Notes: generated by a model from the letters alone, not told the origin. 64,000 nt of DNA from Microbacterium ureisolvens (GCF_015278315.1 NZ_JADIJE010000006.1:186001-250000), one strand, 5' to 3'. Shown: positions 9,862-21,369, counted from the first letter of the stretch. Made by a program: numbers and translations.

Positions 9862-10707
9862 TCAGCGCTCGGGGAAGCCGCGCGGCGGAGCCGACACGGG
9901 CCCCGCCAGCGCGGCGGCGCGGGCGGTCTCGAGCCGCAGCGCGCGCAGCTCGCGCTCGCGGCGCACGGCGACGACGGCGATGAGGAAGCTCTCGGGGTCG
10001 ACCGCCGGCGCGGGTGAGACGTGCTCGGCGGCTTCGCGGGCGAGGGATGCCGCGACCCTTGCGCGGGCGCCGGGCTCCATGCTCGAGGCGGAGCGGGCGA
10101 ACTGGGAGAGGCGGCGCGAGAGGCGTTCGGGCAGCCGCGCGACGTCGGCGACGGCCGCCCATTCCGACAGCGTCGGCGGCACCCCGAGCGCGACGTCTGG
10201 CAGGCGCGGCGTGCGGGTGCGCTCGGAGTACGTGCCGGCGACGAGGTCGCCGAGACGCTGCGACCGCGGCGTGAAGGCCCCGACGAGGGCCGCCACCGCG
10301 CCGACCGTGAACCACAGCTCGAACACGCCGACGAGCGCGCGGATGAAGGCATGGCGGAACCCGGCAGCCCCGCCGTCGGTGCGGACGATCCGCCCGCCGA
10401 CGGCGAGCTTGCCGAGACTGCGGCCCCGGGTGGTCGTCTCGACGACCGTCGGGATCACGATGAGGACCAGCACGAGCACGACGATCGTGAGGATCGGCAC
10501 GATGGCCGCGTCGATCGCGCCGAGGCCCGCCAGCCAGGCCGTCACCAGGGCGAACAGCACCAGGAAGGCGACCCCGATCAGCATGTCGATGAAGACGCCC
10601 AGCGCGCGCAGGAAGAAGCCCAGCGGCTGCACATCGAGAGCGACCGCCTCTCCGGTGAGCACCTCGTCCTGATGGATGTCGACGATCGCGGGGCGCTCAG
10701 CGGTCAT
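9862..10707 (-). CDS. RDD family membrane protein
   Basis: This is a 281-residue protein with an RDD domain: LGFFLRALGVFIDMLIG, two or three further helices, and the loop TTRGRSLGKLAVGGRIVRTDGG typical of the family, ending in RSQRLGDLVAGTY near residue 155. A hydrophilic, Arg/Ala-rich C-terminal cytoplasmic tail of about 110 residues follows. RDD proteins are small membrane proteins, some linked to ion exchange, and no substrate can be inferred here. It is divergent from the SpoIIM-like gene with only 16 bp between the two start codons. In mycobacteria the same two families end the moxR2 cluster (Rv3694-Rv3695). Confidence 0.83.
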   Translation of the reverse strand: MTAERPAIVDIHQDEVLTGEAVALDVQPLGFFLRALGVFIDMLIGVAFLVLFALVTAWLAGLGAIDAAIVPILTIVVLVLVLIVIPTVVETTTRGRSLGKLAVGGRIVRTDGGAAGFRHAFIRALVGVFELWFTVGAVAALVGAFTPRSQRLGDLVAGTYSERTRTPRLPDVALGVPPTLSEWAAVADVARLPERLSRRLSQFARSASSMEPGARARVAASLAREAAEHVSPAPAVDPESFLIAVVAVRRERELRALRLETARAAALAGPVSAPPRGFPER

Positions 10708-10723
10708 GGCTACAGTAAAGCGC
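10708..10723. promoter_or_regulatory. 16-bp divergent start region with overlapping -10-like boxes
   Basis: Only 16 bp separate the start codons of the RDD gene and the SpoIIM gene. Read rightward, TACAGT (10711-10716) is 7 nt before the SpoIIM ATG; read leftward, TTTACT (10719-10714) is 6 nt before the RDD ATG. Both messages would be leaderless and the two -10 elements physically overlap. No good -35 was found on either strand. Confidence 0.4.
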
Positions 10724-11719
10724 ATGGACCTCGACGCGTTGACGGCCGCCCGGCGCGAGGAGTGGGCACGGCTCGACGAGCTCAGCCGCACCCGTCGGCT
10801 CTCCGGCGCCGAGGTCGACGAGCTCGTCACCCGCTATCGGGCGGCTTCCGCCGACCTCGCCGACGCCAAGACCTCGGCCGGCCGGAGCGTGCAGGGCGAC
10901 CACATCTCGACGATGCTCGGTCGCGCCCGCCTTCGCCTGACCGGTGCTCCGGAGAACGTCGTGCGGCAGATCCCGCGGTTCTTCGCGCTGCAGCTGCCGG
11001 CGGCGCTCTACCGGGTGCGGTGGACGACGGCGGTCATCGCGGCCGCTTTCGTCGCGGTGGTGGCGATCGTGGCGGTCTGGGTCTCGGGAGATCCGGTGCT
11101 GGTCGCGAGCCTCGGCAGCCGAGCCGAGCTCGAACAGTACGCCGAGAACGAGTTCACCGAGTACTACAGCGAGAACCCGGCCGCCGTGTTCGCGGGAACG
11201 GTGTGGACCAACAACGCATGGATCGCGGCGCAGTGCGTGCTGTTCGGCATCACCGGCGCGTGGCCGGTGATGGTGCTGGTCCAGAACGCCGTCGGCGTCG
11301 GCAGCGCGGCCGCGGTCATGGCGGCGTTCGACCGCGGCGACGTGTTCGTGCTCTATATCCTCCCTCACGGTCTGCTCGAGCTGACGTGCATCTTCGTCGC
11401 CGGTGCTGCGGGGCTGCAGATCTTCTGGGCGTGGGTGGCGCCCGGGCGGCGCTCGCGCGGCGAATCGCTCGCGTCGGCGGGCCGCTCGCTGGCCACGATC
11501 GCGATCGGCCTCATCATCGCGCTCGGGGTGTCGGGTGTCATCGAGGGCTTCGTGACGGCGCAGCCGTGGCCCTGGCCGCTCAAGATCGGCATCGGCGCGG
11601 CGGCGCTCGGACTGTTCCTCGCGTACATGCTCGTGGTCGGCCGGCGGGCGGACCGGCTGGGGGAGACCGGCGACCTCACCGAGTACGAAGCCGGCACGCC
11701 GACCCTCGTCGCCGGGTGA
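10724..11719 (+). CDS. SpoIIM-family (stage II sporulation protein M-like) membrane protein
   Basis: This is a 331-residue protein. An N-terminal cytoplasmic helical part (about residues 1-95) contains RLSGAEVDELVTRYR. Five or so membrane helices follow, with the family segment SENPAAVFAGTVWTNNAWIA and later LPHGLLELTCIFVAGAAG near residue 210, then a cytoplasmic tail. The SpoIIM/DUF95 family is found in non-sporulating actinobacteria next to RDD and MoxR-DUF58 genes, and its role is unknown. An alternative start at 10706 would overlap the divergent gene, so ATG 10724 with TACAGT 7 nt upstream is preferred. Confidence 0.83.
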   Translation: MDLDALTAARREEWARLDELSRTRRLSGAEVDELVTRYRAASADLADAKTSAGRSVQGDHISTMLGRARLRLTGAPENVVRQIPRFFALQLPAALYRVRWTTAVIAAAFVAVVAIVAVWVSGDPVLVASLGSRAELEQYAENEFTEYYSENPAAVFAGTVWTNNAWIAAQCVLFGITGAWPVMVLVQNAVGVGSAAAVMAAFDRGDVFVLYILPHGLLELTCIFVAGAAGLQIFWAWVAPGRRSRGESLASAGRSLATIAIGLIIALGVSGVIEGFVTAQPWPWPLKIGIGAAALGLFLAYMLVVGRRADRLGETGDLTEYEAGTPTLVAG

Positions 11720-11737
11720 CCCGCAGCCGCATACCAC

Positions 11738-11768
11738 TGTTTTGAATGACTCAAAACAACGGTAGGGT
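11738..11768 (+). promoter_or_regulatory. Fur-type operator overlapping the furA promoter
   Basis: TGTTTTGA (11738-11745) and TCAAAACA (11751-11758) form a perfect 8-bp inverted repeat around a 5-nt centre. The -10-like TAGGGT (11763-11768) follows, and a -35 spaced 17 nt from it would fall on the left arm. Transcription would start at or next to the furA ATG (11775). An A/T-rich palindrome is striking in this GC-rich genome and fits autoregulation by the Fur-family protein encoded directly downstream. Confidence 0.72.
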
Positions 11769-11774
11769 TGAGGC

Positions 11775-14613
<2,839 letters not shown>

Positions 14614-14626
14614 CCCGCACACACCA

Positions 14627-14663
14627 AGAGCGGCCCGTCCCCGATCCGGGGGCGGGCCGCTCT
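14627..14663. terminator. strong bidirectional hairpin between katG and the aquaporin gene
   Basis: Bases 14627-14642 pair with 14648-14663: AGAGCGGCCCG and CGGGCCGCTCT are perfect arms, extended by one T-G pair and four C-G pairs, closing on a 5-nt loop. It lies 14 nt after the katG stop and 14 nt beyond the convergent aquaporin stop, so it can serve both genes. Confidence 0.75.
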
Positions 14664-14676
14664 CGTGCGAGTACGG

Positions 14677-15465
14677 TTACGGGACGCGCGCCTCGGCCTG
14701 CACCGGCGGCAGCGTGCCCTTGGGCTCGAAGAGGGCGCGGTGGAGCACGCCGGCCAGCAGTCCGCCGACGATGGGGAACACGATGAACACCCACAGCTGC
14801 GACAGCGGCCCGACGCCGCCGTAGATCGCTGCCGCGATCGAGCGCGCCGGGTTCACAGACGTGTTGTCGATCGGGATCGAGATGAGGTGGATGAGCGTCA
14901 ACGTGAGGCCGATTGCAAGTGGTGCGAGCGCCGCCGTGCCGCGCGTGGAGTGCGTGACGCCGAGGATGATCAGGACGAACACCGCCGTGAGGAGGATCTC
15001 GGCGATGATCGCGGCGCCCAGACCGAACCCGCCGGGCGACAGCTCGTCGTAGCCGTTGGACGCGAAGCCGCTGTCCTGGGCGTTGGCCAGCCAATCCCCG
15101 GTTCCGAAGATGCCGATCAGCACGATCATCGTCGTGCCGAGAGCGCCGCCGATCACCTGCGCGATGATGTAGCCGACCGTGTTCTTCCACTCGAACCGCC
15201 CAGCGGCGGCCAGCCCCAGAGTGATCGCGGGGTTGAAGTGGCCGCCGGAGACGGGTCCCCACGCATAGGCGCCAGCGACGACGGTCAGACCGAAAGCCAG
15301 CGAGACTCCCACGAAGCCGATGCCGAGCGGGTTGTTCTCGGAATCCGCGGGGAAGTTCGCCGCGAACAGCGCCGAGCCGACGCCGCCGAAGACGAGCAGA
15401 AACGTTCCCAGTGCCTCCGCGACGAGCCTGTTCACCGTGGTGGGCGGGATGGTGGTATCCGACAT
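14677..15465 (-). CDS. aqpZ: aquaporin Z-like MIP channel
   Basis: This is a 262-residue membrane channel with six helices and both NPA boxes: HFNPAITLG near residue 76 and SVNPARSIAAA near residue 205. The second box carries the Arg of the selectivity filter. A small residue set around the filter and the lack of the extra Asp after NPA favour a water channel (AqpZ type) rather than a glycerol facilitator. AAAGGAG precedes the ATG, so this gene has a normal leader. Its convergent pairing with katG is notable because some aquaporins pass hydrogen peroxide, but the sequence alone does not show this. Confidence 0.87.
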   Translation of the reverse strand: MSDTTIPPTTVNRLVAEALGTFLLVFGGVGSALFAANFPADSENNPLGIGFVGVSLAFGLTVVAGAYAWGPVSGGHFNPAITLGLAAAGRFEWKNTVGYIIAQVIGGALGTTMIVLIGIFGTGDWLANAQDSGFASNGYDELSPGGFGLGAAIIAEILLTAVFVLIILGVTHSTRGTAALAPLAIGLTLTLIHLISIPIDNTSVNPARSIAAAIYGGVGPLSQLWVFIVFPIVGGLLAGVLHRALFEPKGTLPPVQAEARVP

Positions 15466-15632
15466 GGCGGACTCCTTTCCTCGTCGCGAGGTTAGCGGTA
15501 CGTCCAGCCGATTCCCAGGAACCGGGGGCGGAGTGTCCGACTGCGACGCCCGTTCACCCGAGGTTTCGCGGCGTGTTCAGGTGTTCGTCGCCGATCGTTG
15601 CGATTCCGGATGCCGCGTCCGCCGCGGCTCGA
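15466..15632. other. intergenic region upstream of aqpZ
   Basis: These 167 bases hold the aqpZ ribosome site near 15470-15478 and presumably its leftward promoter. No convincing -35/-10 pair, no small ORF with coding character and no stable hairpin was seen. One copy of the over-represented octamer (CGGATGCC) lies near 15606. Confidence 0.4.
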
Positions 15633-16934
15633 TCAGAGGCGTCCGGCCGCCTTGAGGGCCAGATAACGGTCGGCGATGCGGGGCGGCAGGTCGTCCGGCC
15701 CGGCCGTGATCGCCTCGCCGCCGGCGCGCCCGATCGCCGCCCCGACCACCGCGGCGTCCTGCGCGCTGCGCTCGATCGCGGCGGCGCGGTACACATCGAC
15801 GGCATCCGGGCGCTCGGGCGGCGACTCGGGCTGGTCGGTGACCGTGCCGACCAGCACGTGAGCGCTGCGCGCGATCGCGGGAAGCGACCCGAGGAACCCG
15901 CGGGCCGCCTCGGCGGCGTCCTGCGCGGTGAGGAGCACGACGAGGGACGGCCGCGACGTGAGCGCTCGCACCTGCGCGAACGCGGCGTCCCAGTCGGTGT
16001 CGATGAGCTGCGGCTCGACGGGCGCCATGGCGTCGACGAGCGCGGGCAGCAGCGACGGGCCGTCGACGCGCGTGACGCGGGCCCGGATCGCGCGGTCGAA
16101 CATCAGCAGGTGCACGTGGTCGCCGGCGCGGGTCGCGAGGGCGGCGAGCAGCAGCGCGGCCTCCATCGCGGCATCCATCCGCACGCCGTCGCCCACGCGC
16201 GCCGCCGCCGTGCGGCCGGTGTCGATCACGATCACGACGTGACGGTCCCGCTCGGGACGCCACGTGCGCAGCATCGTCGTGCTCGCGCGTGCCGTCGCGC
16301 GCCAGTCGATCGAGCGGACGTCGTCGCCGCGCACGTATTCGCGCAGACTGTCGAACTCGGTGCCCTGCCCGCGCACCTGCACGCTCGTGTTGCCGTCGAG
16401 CTCCCGCAGTCGCGCCAGGCGCGAAGGCAGGTGCCGGCGCGCGGTGAAGGGCGGGAGCACGCGGATGGCTCCCGGCTCGTCGATGCGGGTCTGGCGTCCT
16501 GCGAGCCGCAGCGGTCCGTCGGAGCGCACCACCACGAAGCGCGAGCGCAGCTCGCCGCGCCGGCGGGGGAGGAGCGGGACGATGACGAGGCGGGCTTCGC
16601 CGGGCGGGATGTCGATCGTCGCCCGCTCGGCCGGCGCGCCGGCGGTGGGCTGCCACGCGTCCCTCACGCGGCCGCGCAGGGGGCGCTCGCCGGTGTTGCG
16701 CAGCACCATCTCGGCGCCTACCGGCTGACCCAGCAGCACGCGGCGCGGCATCCGTCGCATCACGGTGATCCGCCGCGGGTCCGGTGCCGCTGCCGCGTCG
16801 GCGAGCGCCAGCACGAGGCACAGCAGGATCCACCCGGCGGCCGCCAGCCACGCGTCGACGCCGGCGAGCGACAGCAGCACGACGGGCACCGCCCCGAGGG
16901 CGACCAGCAGCGGCGCACGACCAGTCAGGTACAC
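15633..16934 (-). CDS. DUF58 domain-containing protein
   Basis: This is a 433-residue protein with two N-terminal membrane helices (residues ~8-50), then a beta-rich segment, then the DUF58 signature REYVRGDDVRSIDWRATAR near residue 205. A von Willebrand A-like region follows, with VVIVIDTGRT (MIDAS-like D-T-G rather than D-X-S-X-S). DUF58 proteins are the partners of MoxR ATPases and may act as adaptors for metal insertion or complex assembly. The GTG start lies 4 nt after the moxR stop, so it is cotranscribed as the last gene of the DUF7847-like/DUF4129/DUF4350/MoxR/DUF58 operon. Confidence 0.87.
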   Translation of the reverse strand: MYLTGRAPLLVALGAVPVVLLSLAGVDAWLAAAGWILLCLVLALADAAAAPDPRRITVMRRMPRRVLLGQPVGAEMVLRNTGERPLRGRVRDAWQPTAGAPAERATIDIPPGEARLVIVPLLPRRRGELRSRFVVVRSDGPLRLAGRQTRIDEPGAIRVLPPFTARRHLPSRLARLRELDGNTSVQVRGQGTEFDSLREYVRGDDVRSIDWRATARASTTMLRTWRPERDRHVVIVIDTGRTAAARVGDGVRMDAAMEAALLLAALATRAGDHVHLLMFDRAIRARVTRVDGPSLLPALVDAMAPVEPQLIDTDWDAAFAQVRALTSRPSLVVLLTAQDAAEAARGFLGSLPAIARSAHVLVGTVTDQPESPPERPDAVDVYRAAAIERSAQDAAVVGAAIGRAGGEAITAGPDDLPPRIADRYLALKAAGRL

Positions 16935-16938
16935 GGCG

Positions 16939-17949
16939 TCAGATGGGAACGCGGGTCTGCTGGATCACCGAACCGAGCACGGCGTCCACCGACACGCCCT
17001 CGAGCTCTGCGTCGGGGCGCAGGCGGATGCGGTGGCGCCAGGTCGGCACGAGCATCGTCTGCACGTGGTCGGGCGTGATCGCGGGGTAGCCGCCGAGCCA
17101 TGCCCACGCCTTTGACGCCGCCAGCAGCGCGGTGGCCGCGCGGGGGCTCACCCCGAGCTGCACCGAGGGGCTCCGGCGCGTGGCCTGCGCGAGGTCCACG
17201 ACGTAGCCGAGCACGTCGTCCGAGACGGTGACGGATGCCGCGGCCCGCTGTGCGGTGCGGATCTCGTCGGCGCTCGCGGCCCGCCGCAGGCCCGCCCCCG
17301 CCAGGTCGCGCGGGTCGAAGCCGCTCGCGTGACGGCGCAGCACCGCGAGCTCGGCATCGCGCGACGGCACCTCGACGAGGAGCTTCAGCAGGAAGCGGTC
17401 GAGCTGCGCCTCGGGCAGCGTGTACGTGCCCTCGTGCTCGATGGGGTTCTGCGTGGCGGCGACCAGGAAGGGGTCGGGAAGGCGGCGCGTGACGCCGTCG
17501 GTCGAGACCTGACGCTCCTCCATCGCCTCCAGCAGGGCCGCTTGCGTCTTCGGGGGCGTGCGGTTGATCTCGTCGGCGAGCACGACGTTGGTGAACACCG
17601 GACCTTCGCGGAACTCGAACTCGCCGGCCTTCGCGTCGTACACGAGCGAGCCCGACACGTCGCCGGGCATGAGGTCGGGCGTGAACTGGATGCGCTTGGT
17701 GTCCAGCCCGAGCGCTGTCGAGAACGCGCGCACGAGCAGGGTCTTGGCCACGCCCGGCACCCCCTCCAGAAGCACGTGCCCGCCGGCGAGGAGCGCGATC
17801 AGCAGGCCGGTCACGGTTCCGTCCTGGCCGACGACCGCCTTGCCGACTTCGAGCCGCACGCGGTTCATCGCCTCGCGCAGCGCGGTGTCGTCGAGCGGGG
17901 CGGACGCATCGGTCGCTGCCGGGGTCGGCACCACGGGCGTATCCGTCAT
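16939..17949 (-). CDS. moxR: MoxR-family AAA+ ATPase
   Basis: This is a 336-residue ATPase. Walker A is GVPGVAKTLLVRAF (about residues 63-76), Walker B VVLADEINRTPPKTQAALLEAMEE, sensor 1 VAATQNPIEHEGTY, and the sensor 2/lid region PRAATALLAASKAWA. The family works as chaperone-like motors, usually with DUF58/VWA partners, as is encoded next to it here. Its start overlaps the DUF4350 stop (ATGA), indicating translational coupling. The cytosolic protein presumably acts on the membrane proteins of the same operon; the client is unknown. Confidence 0.92.
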   Translation of the reverse strand: MTDTPVVPTPAATDASAPLDDTALREAMNRVRLEVGKAVVGQDGTVTGLLIALLAGGHVLLEGVPGVAKTLLVRAFSTALGLDTKRIQFTPDLMPGDVSGSLVYDAKAGEFEFREGPVFTNVVLADEINRTPPKTQAALLEAMEERQVSTDGVTRRLPDPFLVAATQNPIEHEGTYTLPEAQLDRFLLKLLVEVPSRDAELAVLRRHASGFDPRDLAGAGLRRAASADEIRTAQRAAASVTVSDDVLGYVVDLAQATRRSPSVQLGVSPRAATALLAASKAWAWLGGYPAITPDHVQTMLVPTWRHRIRLRPDAELEGVSVDAVLGSVIQQTRVPI

Positions 17950-19142
17950 CGGGGGCTCCTTTCGGGGCGGACGGCCGCACGGACGGCGTCCTCGAGATCT
18001 CTCAGTCGTGTGCTCAGAGCGACGAGCTCGGCGTCGCCGGTGGGGATGTCGTCGATCAGGATGCCGCGCACGGCGCTGCGGTCGGCGCCGATGCGCGCCG
18101 CCGTCGCGTCGGCGATCTCGGGTGCGGCCGCGTTCGGGCCGAGACCCTGCAGGGCGGCGAGGCGCCGGAGCGTGCCGATGCGGAGGCGGTCGGCGGCGTG
18201 CAGCGGGTCGCCCGCGCGGGCGTAGAGCCGGGCCCTGCCCTCGGTCGTCTCGGAAGCGCGCACGGTGACCGGCAGGCGCTCGGTGACCAGCGGGCCGAAC
18301 CGGCGCCCGCGCCAGATCGCCGCAGCCACGCCCGCCACCAGCAGCAGGACGATCACGGGGCTCACCCACGGCGGCGTCAGCTCGCCGAGGGACGGGTCGA
18401 CGTCGGCGAGGTCGGTGTCTCCCGCGCCCGGCACGTACCAGACGACGAGCGGATGCCGCCCCATGAGGTTCACCGCCAGCGCGGCGTTGCCGTCGTCCGC
18501 GAGCCGCTCGTTCGTGAAGAGGGCCCGGCCGTCGACCGCGGAGAGGCGACCGGCATCGGTCGGCTGGGTCAGCAGACCGAAACCGTCGCCGACCGGATAG
18601 CAGCCGTCGGCGTCGGGTCCGGCGCTGTACAGCCCGCCGGGCGAGACCGCGCCCGCTCGGACCGCGTCACCCACGTCGCAGCCGGGGGCCACCGTCGCAT
18701 CCGGCGCGACGCCGGCCGGTGCGGAGCCGGGAAGGAGGAGCTCGAGGGTGCGGGCGCGCGGCTCGATCAGCACGACGTCCGCCGCGGATCCCGCGAGGGC
18801 CGCGACCGCGTCGTCCGAAAGCGCGGGCGCGTCGGGAAGCACCAGCGTCGCGGAGCCGTCTGCGAGCGCGGTGGCGGCCGCGGCGCGGTCGCGCGCGATG
18901 GTGACCTCGACGCCGTGGTCCCGCAGGATCTCGGCCAGCGCCCGGGTTCCCCCTGGGCCTGTCGAGGCGGGGTCGAGGGCTTCGCGCTCCGCCCACTGGT
19001 TGGCCGCCGAGATCGCGCCGCCGATGCCGCCGATCACGAGCAGCGCCAGCCCGATGGCGATCCACGCGGCCACCCGGCGGCGACGCCGGGGCGGGGCATC
19101 CGTCGCCGTGTCCACCGTCGGCTCCGCGACCGTCGCGCTCAT
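17946..19142 (-). CDS. DUF4350 membrane protein
   Basis: This is a 398-residue protein. Basic residues (PPRRRRR) precede a membrane helix (about residues 25-47). An extracytoplasmic alpha/beta domain follows, with the opening TGPGGTRALAEILRDHGVEVTIA and FTNERLADDGNAALAVNLMG that are typical of DUF4350. A second helix near residue 265 is followed by a cytoplasmic C-terminal domain rich in Arg and Asp. It overlaps both neighbours by ATGA junctions. It belongs to the conserved actinobacterial MoxR cluster (Rv3691-like) and has no known biochemical activity. Confidence 0.83.
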   Translation of the reverse strand: MSATVAEPTVDTATDAPPRRRRRVAAWIAIGLALLVIGGIGGAISAANQWAEREALDPASTGPGGTRALAEILRDHGVEVTIARDRAAAATALADGSATLVLPDAPALSDDAVAALAGSAADVVLIEPRARTLELLLPGSAPAGVAPDATVAPGCDVGDAVRAGAVSPGGLYSAGPDADGCYPVGDGFGLLTQPTDAGRLSAVDGRALFTNERLADDGNAALAVNLMGRHPLVVWYVPGAGDTDLADVDPSLGELTPPWVSPVIVLLLVAGVAAAIWRGRRFGPLVTERLPVTVRASETTEGRARLYARAGDPLHAADRLRIGTLRRLAALQGLGPNAAAPEIADATAARIGADRSAVRGILIDDIPTGDAELVALSTRLRDLEDAVRAAVRPERSPR

Positions 19143-19825
19143 GCGGGAACCTCGTCGCGCACGGCCGGCCGGGCCGACGTGACCGCCTCGTCGACCGACG
19201 CGACCAGCCGGTACAGCTCGGCGGTGCCGGGCCGGCGCAGGTAGCGCACGTCGTCGAACGCCGTCGCCGCGTCTTCGAGGTCCGCGGCGAGGGCCGGGAA
19301 GGCGCGCGCGGCGGCGCGGGCGAAGGCGTGCACGGTCGCGCCCGGCGGCGGGTCCACCACGCCGCGCTCGAGGCATCCGCGGGCGAGCGCGCGGAAGCGC
19401 AGCACGACGGCCGCCTCCCAGTCCGCGACACCGGCCCTCTCTTCGGCTGCTGCCCGCAGCTGCGCGGCCGAGCGCCCCTCGGCCTCGCCGAAGAGGAGCG
19501 GCGTGCGCGCTGCGGCCCGCCGGGTGACGCGCGGCACGCCCCACACGAGGAACGCCGCCACGATCACCACGGCCACCACGATCGCGGCCACGAGTGCGAA
19601 CGTCGAGCCCCAGCCGCCCGATAGATCCGGGCTGAACAGCGATGCGATGAAGTCGCCGATCGCGCGCGCGATGCGGTCGAACGGCGTCGGCTGGGCGATG
19701 TCGTAGGCGGGGTCGGAGAGCTCCTGCTCGGCCCAGCGGCGGGCCTCGTCACCGTCGGGGGTGAGCGGCGGGACGGCGTCGGCCGAGCGGGCGAGTGCCG
19801 GCCGCATCGCGGACGTCAGGCCCAC
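19139..19825 (-). CDS. DUF4129 domain membrane protein
   Basis: This is a 228-residue protein with the N-terminal segment DEARRWAEQELSDPAYD, one strong helix near residues 75-97 (FALVAAIVVAVVIVAAFLVW) and a cytoplasmic DUF4129 region with DWEAAVVLRFRALARGCLERGVVDPPPG and ARAFPALAADLEDAATAFDDVRY. The GTG start at 19825 overlaps the upstream gene's stop; an ATG at 19807 is an alternative that would shorten it by six residues. It is the middle gene of the MoxR operon and couples to DUF4350 by ATGA. Confidence 0.82.
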   Translation of the reverse strand: MGLTSAMRPALARSADAVPPLTPDGDEARRWAEQELSDPAYDIAQPTPFDRIARAIGDFIASLFSPDLSGGWGSTFALVAAIVVAVVIVAAFLVWGVPRVTRRAAARTPLLFGEAEGRSAAQLRAAAEERAGVADWEAAVVLRFRALARGCLERGVVDPPPGATVHAFARAAARAFPALAADLEDAATAFDDVRYLRRPGTAELYRLVASVDEAVTSARPAVRDEVPA

Positions 19826-21369
19826 GGCGACTCGCGGTCAGTGCCGTCGGCTCCTGCTCCGGGGGCGGTCCAGGCGGTCGGTGACGGCTCGGGCGAGCCC
19901 GCTTCGGCCGGGGCGGGCGTCGGGTCGGCTGCCGCAGCGGCCGGTGCCGGCGACGCCGGGTTCGGGGGAGCGGCGACGGGGCCGGGAGGCCGGCCGGCGT
20001 CAGGAGCGCCGTATGCCCCCCGGGCGCCGTATGCCGGCGGGGCGCCGTACGCAGGCGGGGCGCCGTACGCCGGTGCGGCGCCGTACGCCGGTGCGGCGCC
20101 GTACGCCGGTGCGGCACCGTATCCTGGCTGGCCGCCGTAGCCGGGCTGGGCTCCGTATGCCGGTGCGGCACCGTAGCCGGGCTGGGCAAGGTAGCCGGGC
20201 TGGGCACCGTAACCCGGCTGCGGCCCATACCCGGGCTGCGCCACGGGTGCGCCGTAGCGGGGCCCGGGCGCACCCGCGTAGACGGGATACCCCTGCGGCC
20301 CGTACGAGCCCGGCACGCCGCGCGGCGCGATCGCGCGGCCGACGTGCTCGCGATAGGGGTCGGGAAGGGCGGTGGCGCCGGCATCCCGTCGCTCCACGTA
20401 CGCGAGAAGGTCGAGGTCGAGACCCTCGCGGCGCATGCGGCAGTCGATGTAGATGAGCGCGGTCGCGGTGGACTGCACGACGACCGCCACCGACTGCAGC
20501 AGCAGCGTCAGCACCTGGGTGAGCAGCGCCGCCGCGATGAAGCCGATGAAGGCCGAGGGCTCGGCCGCGCCGGTCGGCGCGATGATCGTCGTGAGGCCCA
20601 TCGACAGGAAGCTCATGGGCAGGCTCACCACCTGCGCGACGGTCGCGAAGATGACGCTGATGACGAGGATGATGCCCAGCGCCGGCCAGAAGCGTCCGCG
20701 CGTGAGGGACCAGGAGCGCGAGAGGGCCTGCAGGATCGTCGCGTGCTCGACGATGATCGCCGCCGGCACGAGCAGCAGCTTGATCATGAGCCACCACGTC
20801 AGCGGGATGGCCGCGACGATCACGGCGATCGTCAGGCCGATCGCCGCCGCCGGTGCGGCCATGGCGATGCCGATGATCGCGAACACGACGATCGCGATGA
20901 GAGCGACGATGGCCAGGATCAGCAGCAGCGAGTATCCGATCAGCCGCCAGGCGATCGGCTTCACCTGACGCCACAGCGCGCCGATGGTGAGCTTCTCGGC
21001 GACCGCGGCATGGGTGACCTCGACCACCACGATGCCCTGGACGATCACGCTGAGCGCTCCCGCAGCCAGACCCAGCACGATGCCGGCCACCGCCGTGAGG
21101 CCGATCGAGCCGGCCATGACCGTGTCGTACTCCTCGGTTCCCGGCTGCAGTGTGTCCAGTCGCGAGAAGCTCGCCCACATCACCCCGAGCACGCCGGCGA
21201 GCACGACGACGTAGGCGAGGGTCTGCACGACGAGCGCGAAGCCGAGGAGCACGCGGGGATTCTGGCGCAGCGCCGCGAACGAGCGGCCCAGGATCGTGCC
21301 GAACGACAGCGGGTGCAACGGGATGATGCCGGGGCGGGACGCCGGCGTCCAGGCCGGGTACGCGGTCAC
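19816..21369 (-). CDS. multi-spanning membrane protein (glycerophosphodiesterase membrane-domain-like) with a repeat tail
   Basis: This is a 517-residue protein. The motif HPLSFGTILGRSFAALRQNPRVL near the start and six or so helices up to about residue 310, including the mid segment RSWSLTRGRFWPALGI, are those of the DUF7847/glycerophosphoryl-diester-phosphodiesterase membrane domain family. No catalytic GDPD domain is present. The C-terminal ~200 residues are cytoplasmic and low in complexity, with 13 tandem hexapeptides of the types QPGYGA and APAYGA, then a Pro/Ala tail. The GTG start at 21369 has a GGAAGGGGG ribosome site 5 nt upstream. It is the first gene of the MoxR-cluster operon. Confidence 0.78.
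   Translation of the reverse strand: MTAYPAWTPASRPGIIPLHPLSFGTILGRSFAALRQNPRVLLGFALVVQTLAYVVVLAGVLGVMWASFSRLDTLQPGTEEYDTVMAGSIGLTAVAGIVLGLAAGALSVIVQGIVVVEVTHAAVAEKLTIGALWRQVKPIAWRLIGYSLLLILAIVALIAIVVFAIIGIAMAAPAAAIGLTIAVIVAAIPLTWWLMIKLLLVPAAIIVEHATILQALSRSWSLTRGRFWPALGIILVISVIFATVAQVVSLPMSFLSMGLTTIIAPTGAAEPSAFIGFIAAALLTQVLTLLLQSVAVVVQSTATALIYIDCRMRREGLDLDLLAYVERRDAGATALPDPYREHVGRAIAPRGVPGSYGPQGYPVYAGAPGPRYGAPVAQPGYGPQPGYGAQPGYLAQPGYGAAPAYGAQPGYGGQPGYGAAPAYGAAPAYGAAPAYGAPPAYGAPPAYGARGAYGAPDAGRPPGPVAAPPNPASPAPAAAAADPTPAPAEAGSPEPSPTAWTAPGAGADGTDRESPWA
20006..20239 (-). repeat. 13 tandem 18-bp units encoding hexapeptide repeats
   Basis: There are thirteen in-frame 18-bp units (plus-strand form GCGCCGTACGCCGGTGCG), including three identical consecutive copies at 20060-20113. 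On the coding strand they read as PAYGA- and QPGYGA-type hexapeptides. The units near the middle of the gene tail are divergent and those toward its 3' end are near-identical, which suggests recent expansion by slippage. Confidence 0.85.

Noticed and set aside
20006-20239. CRISPR-like array
   Set aside because: The repeats are 18-nt contiguous in-frame units with no spacers and encode hexapeptides; no cas gene is nearby.
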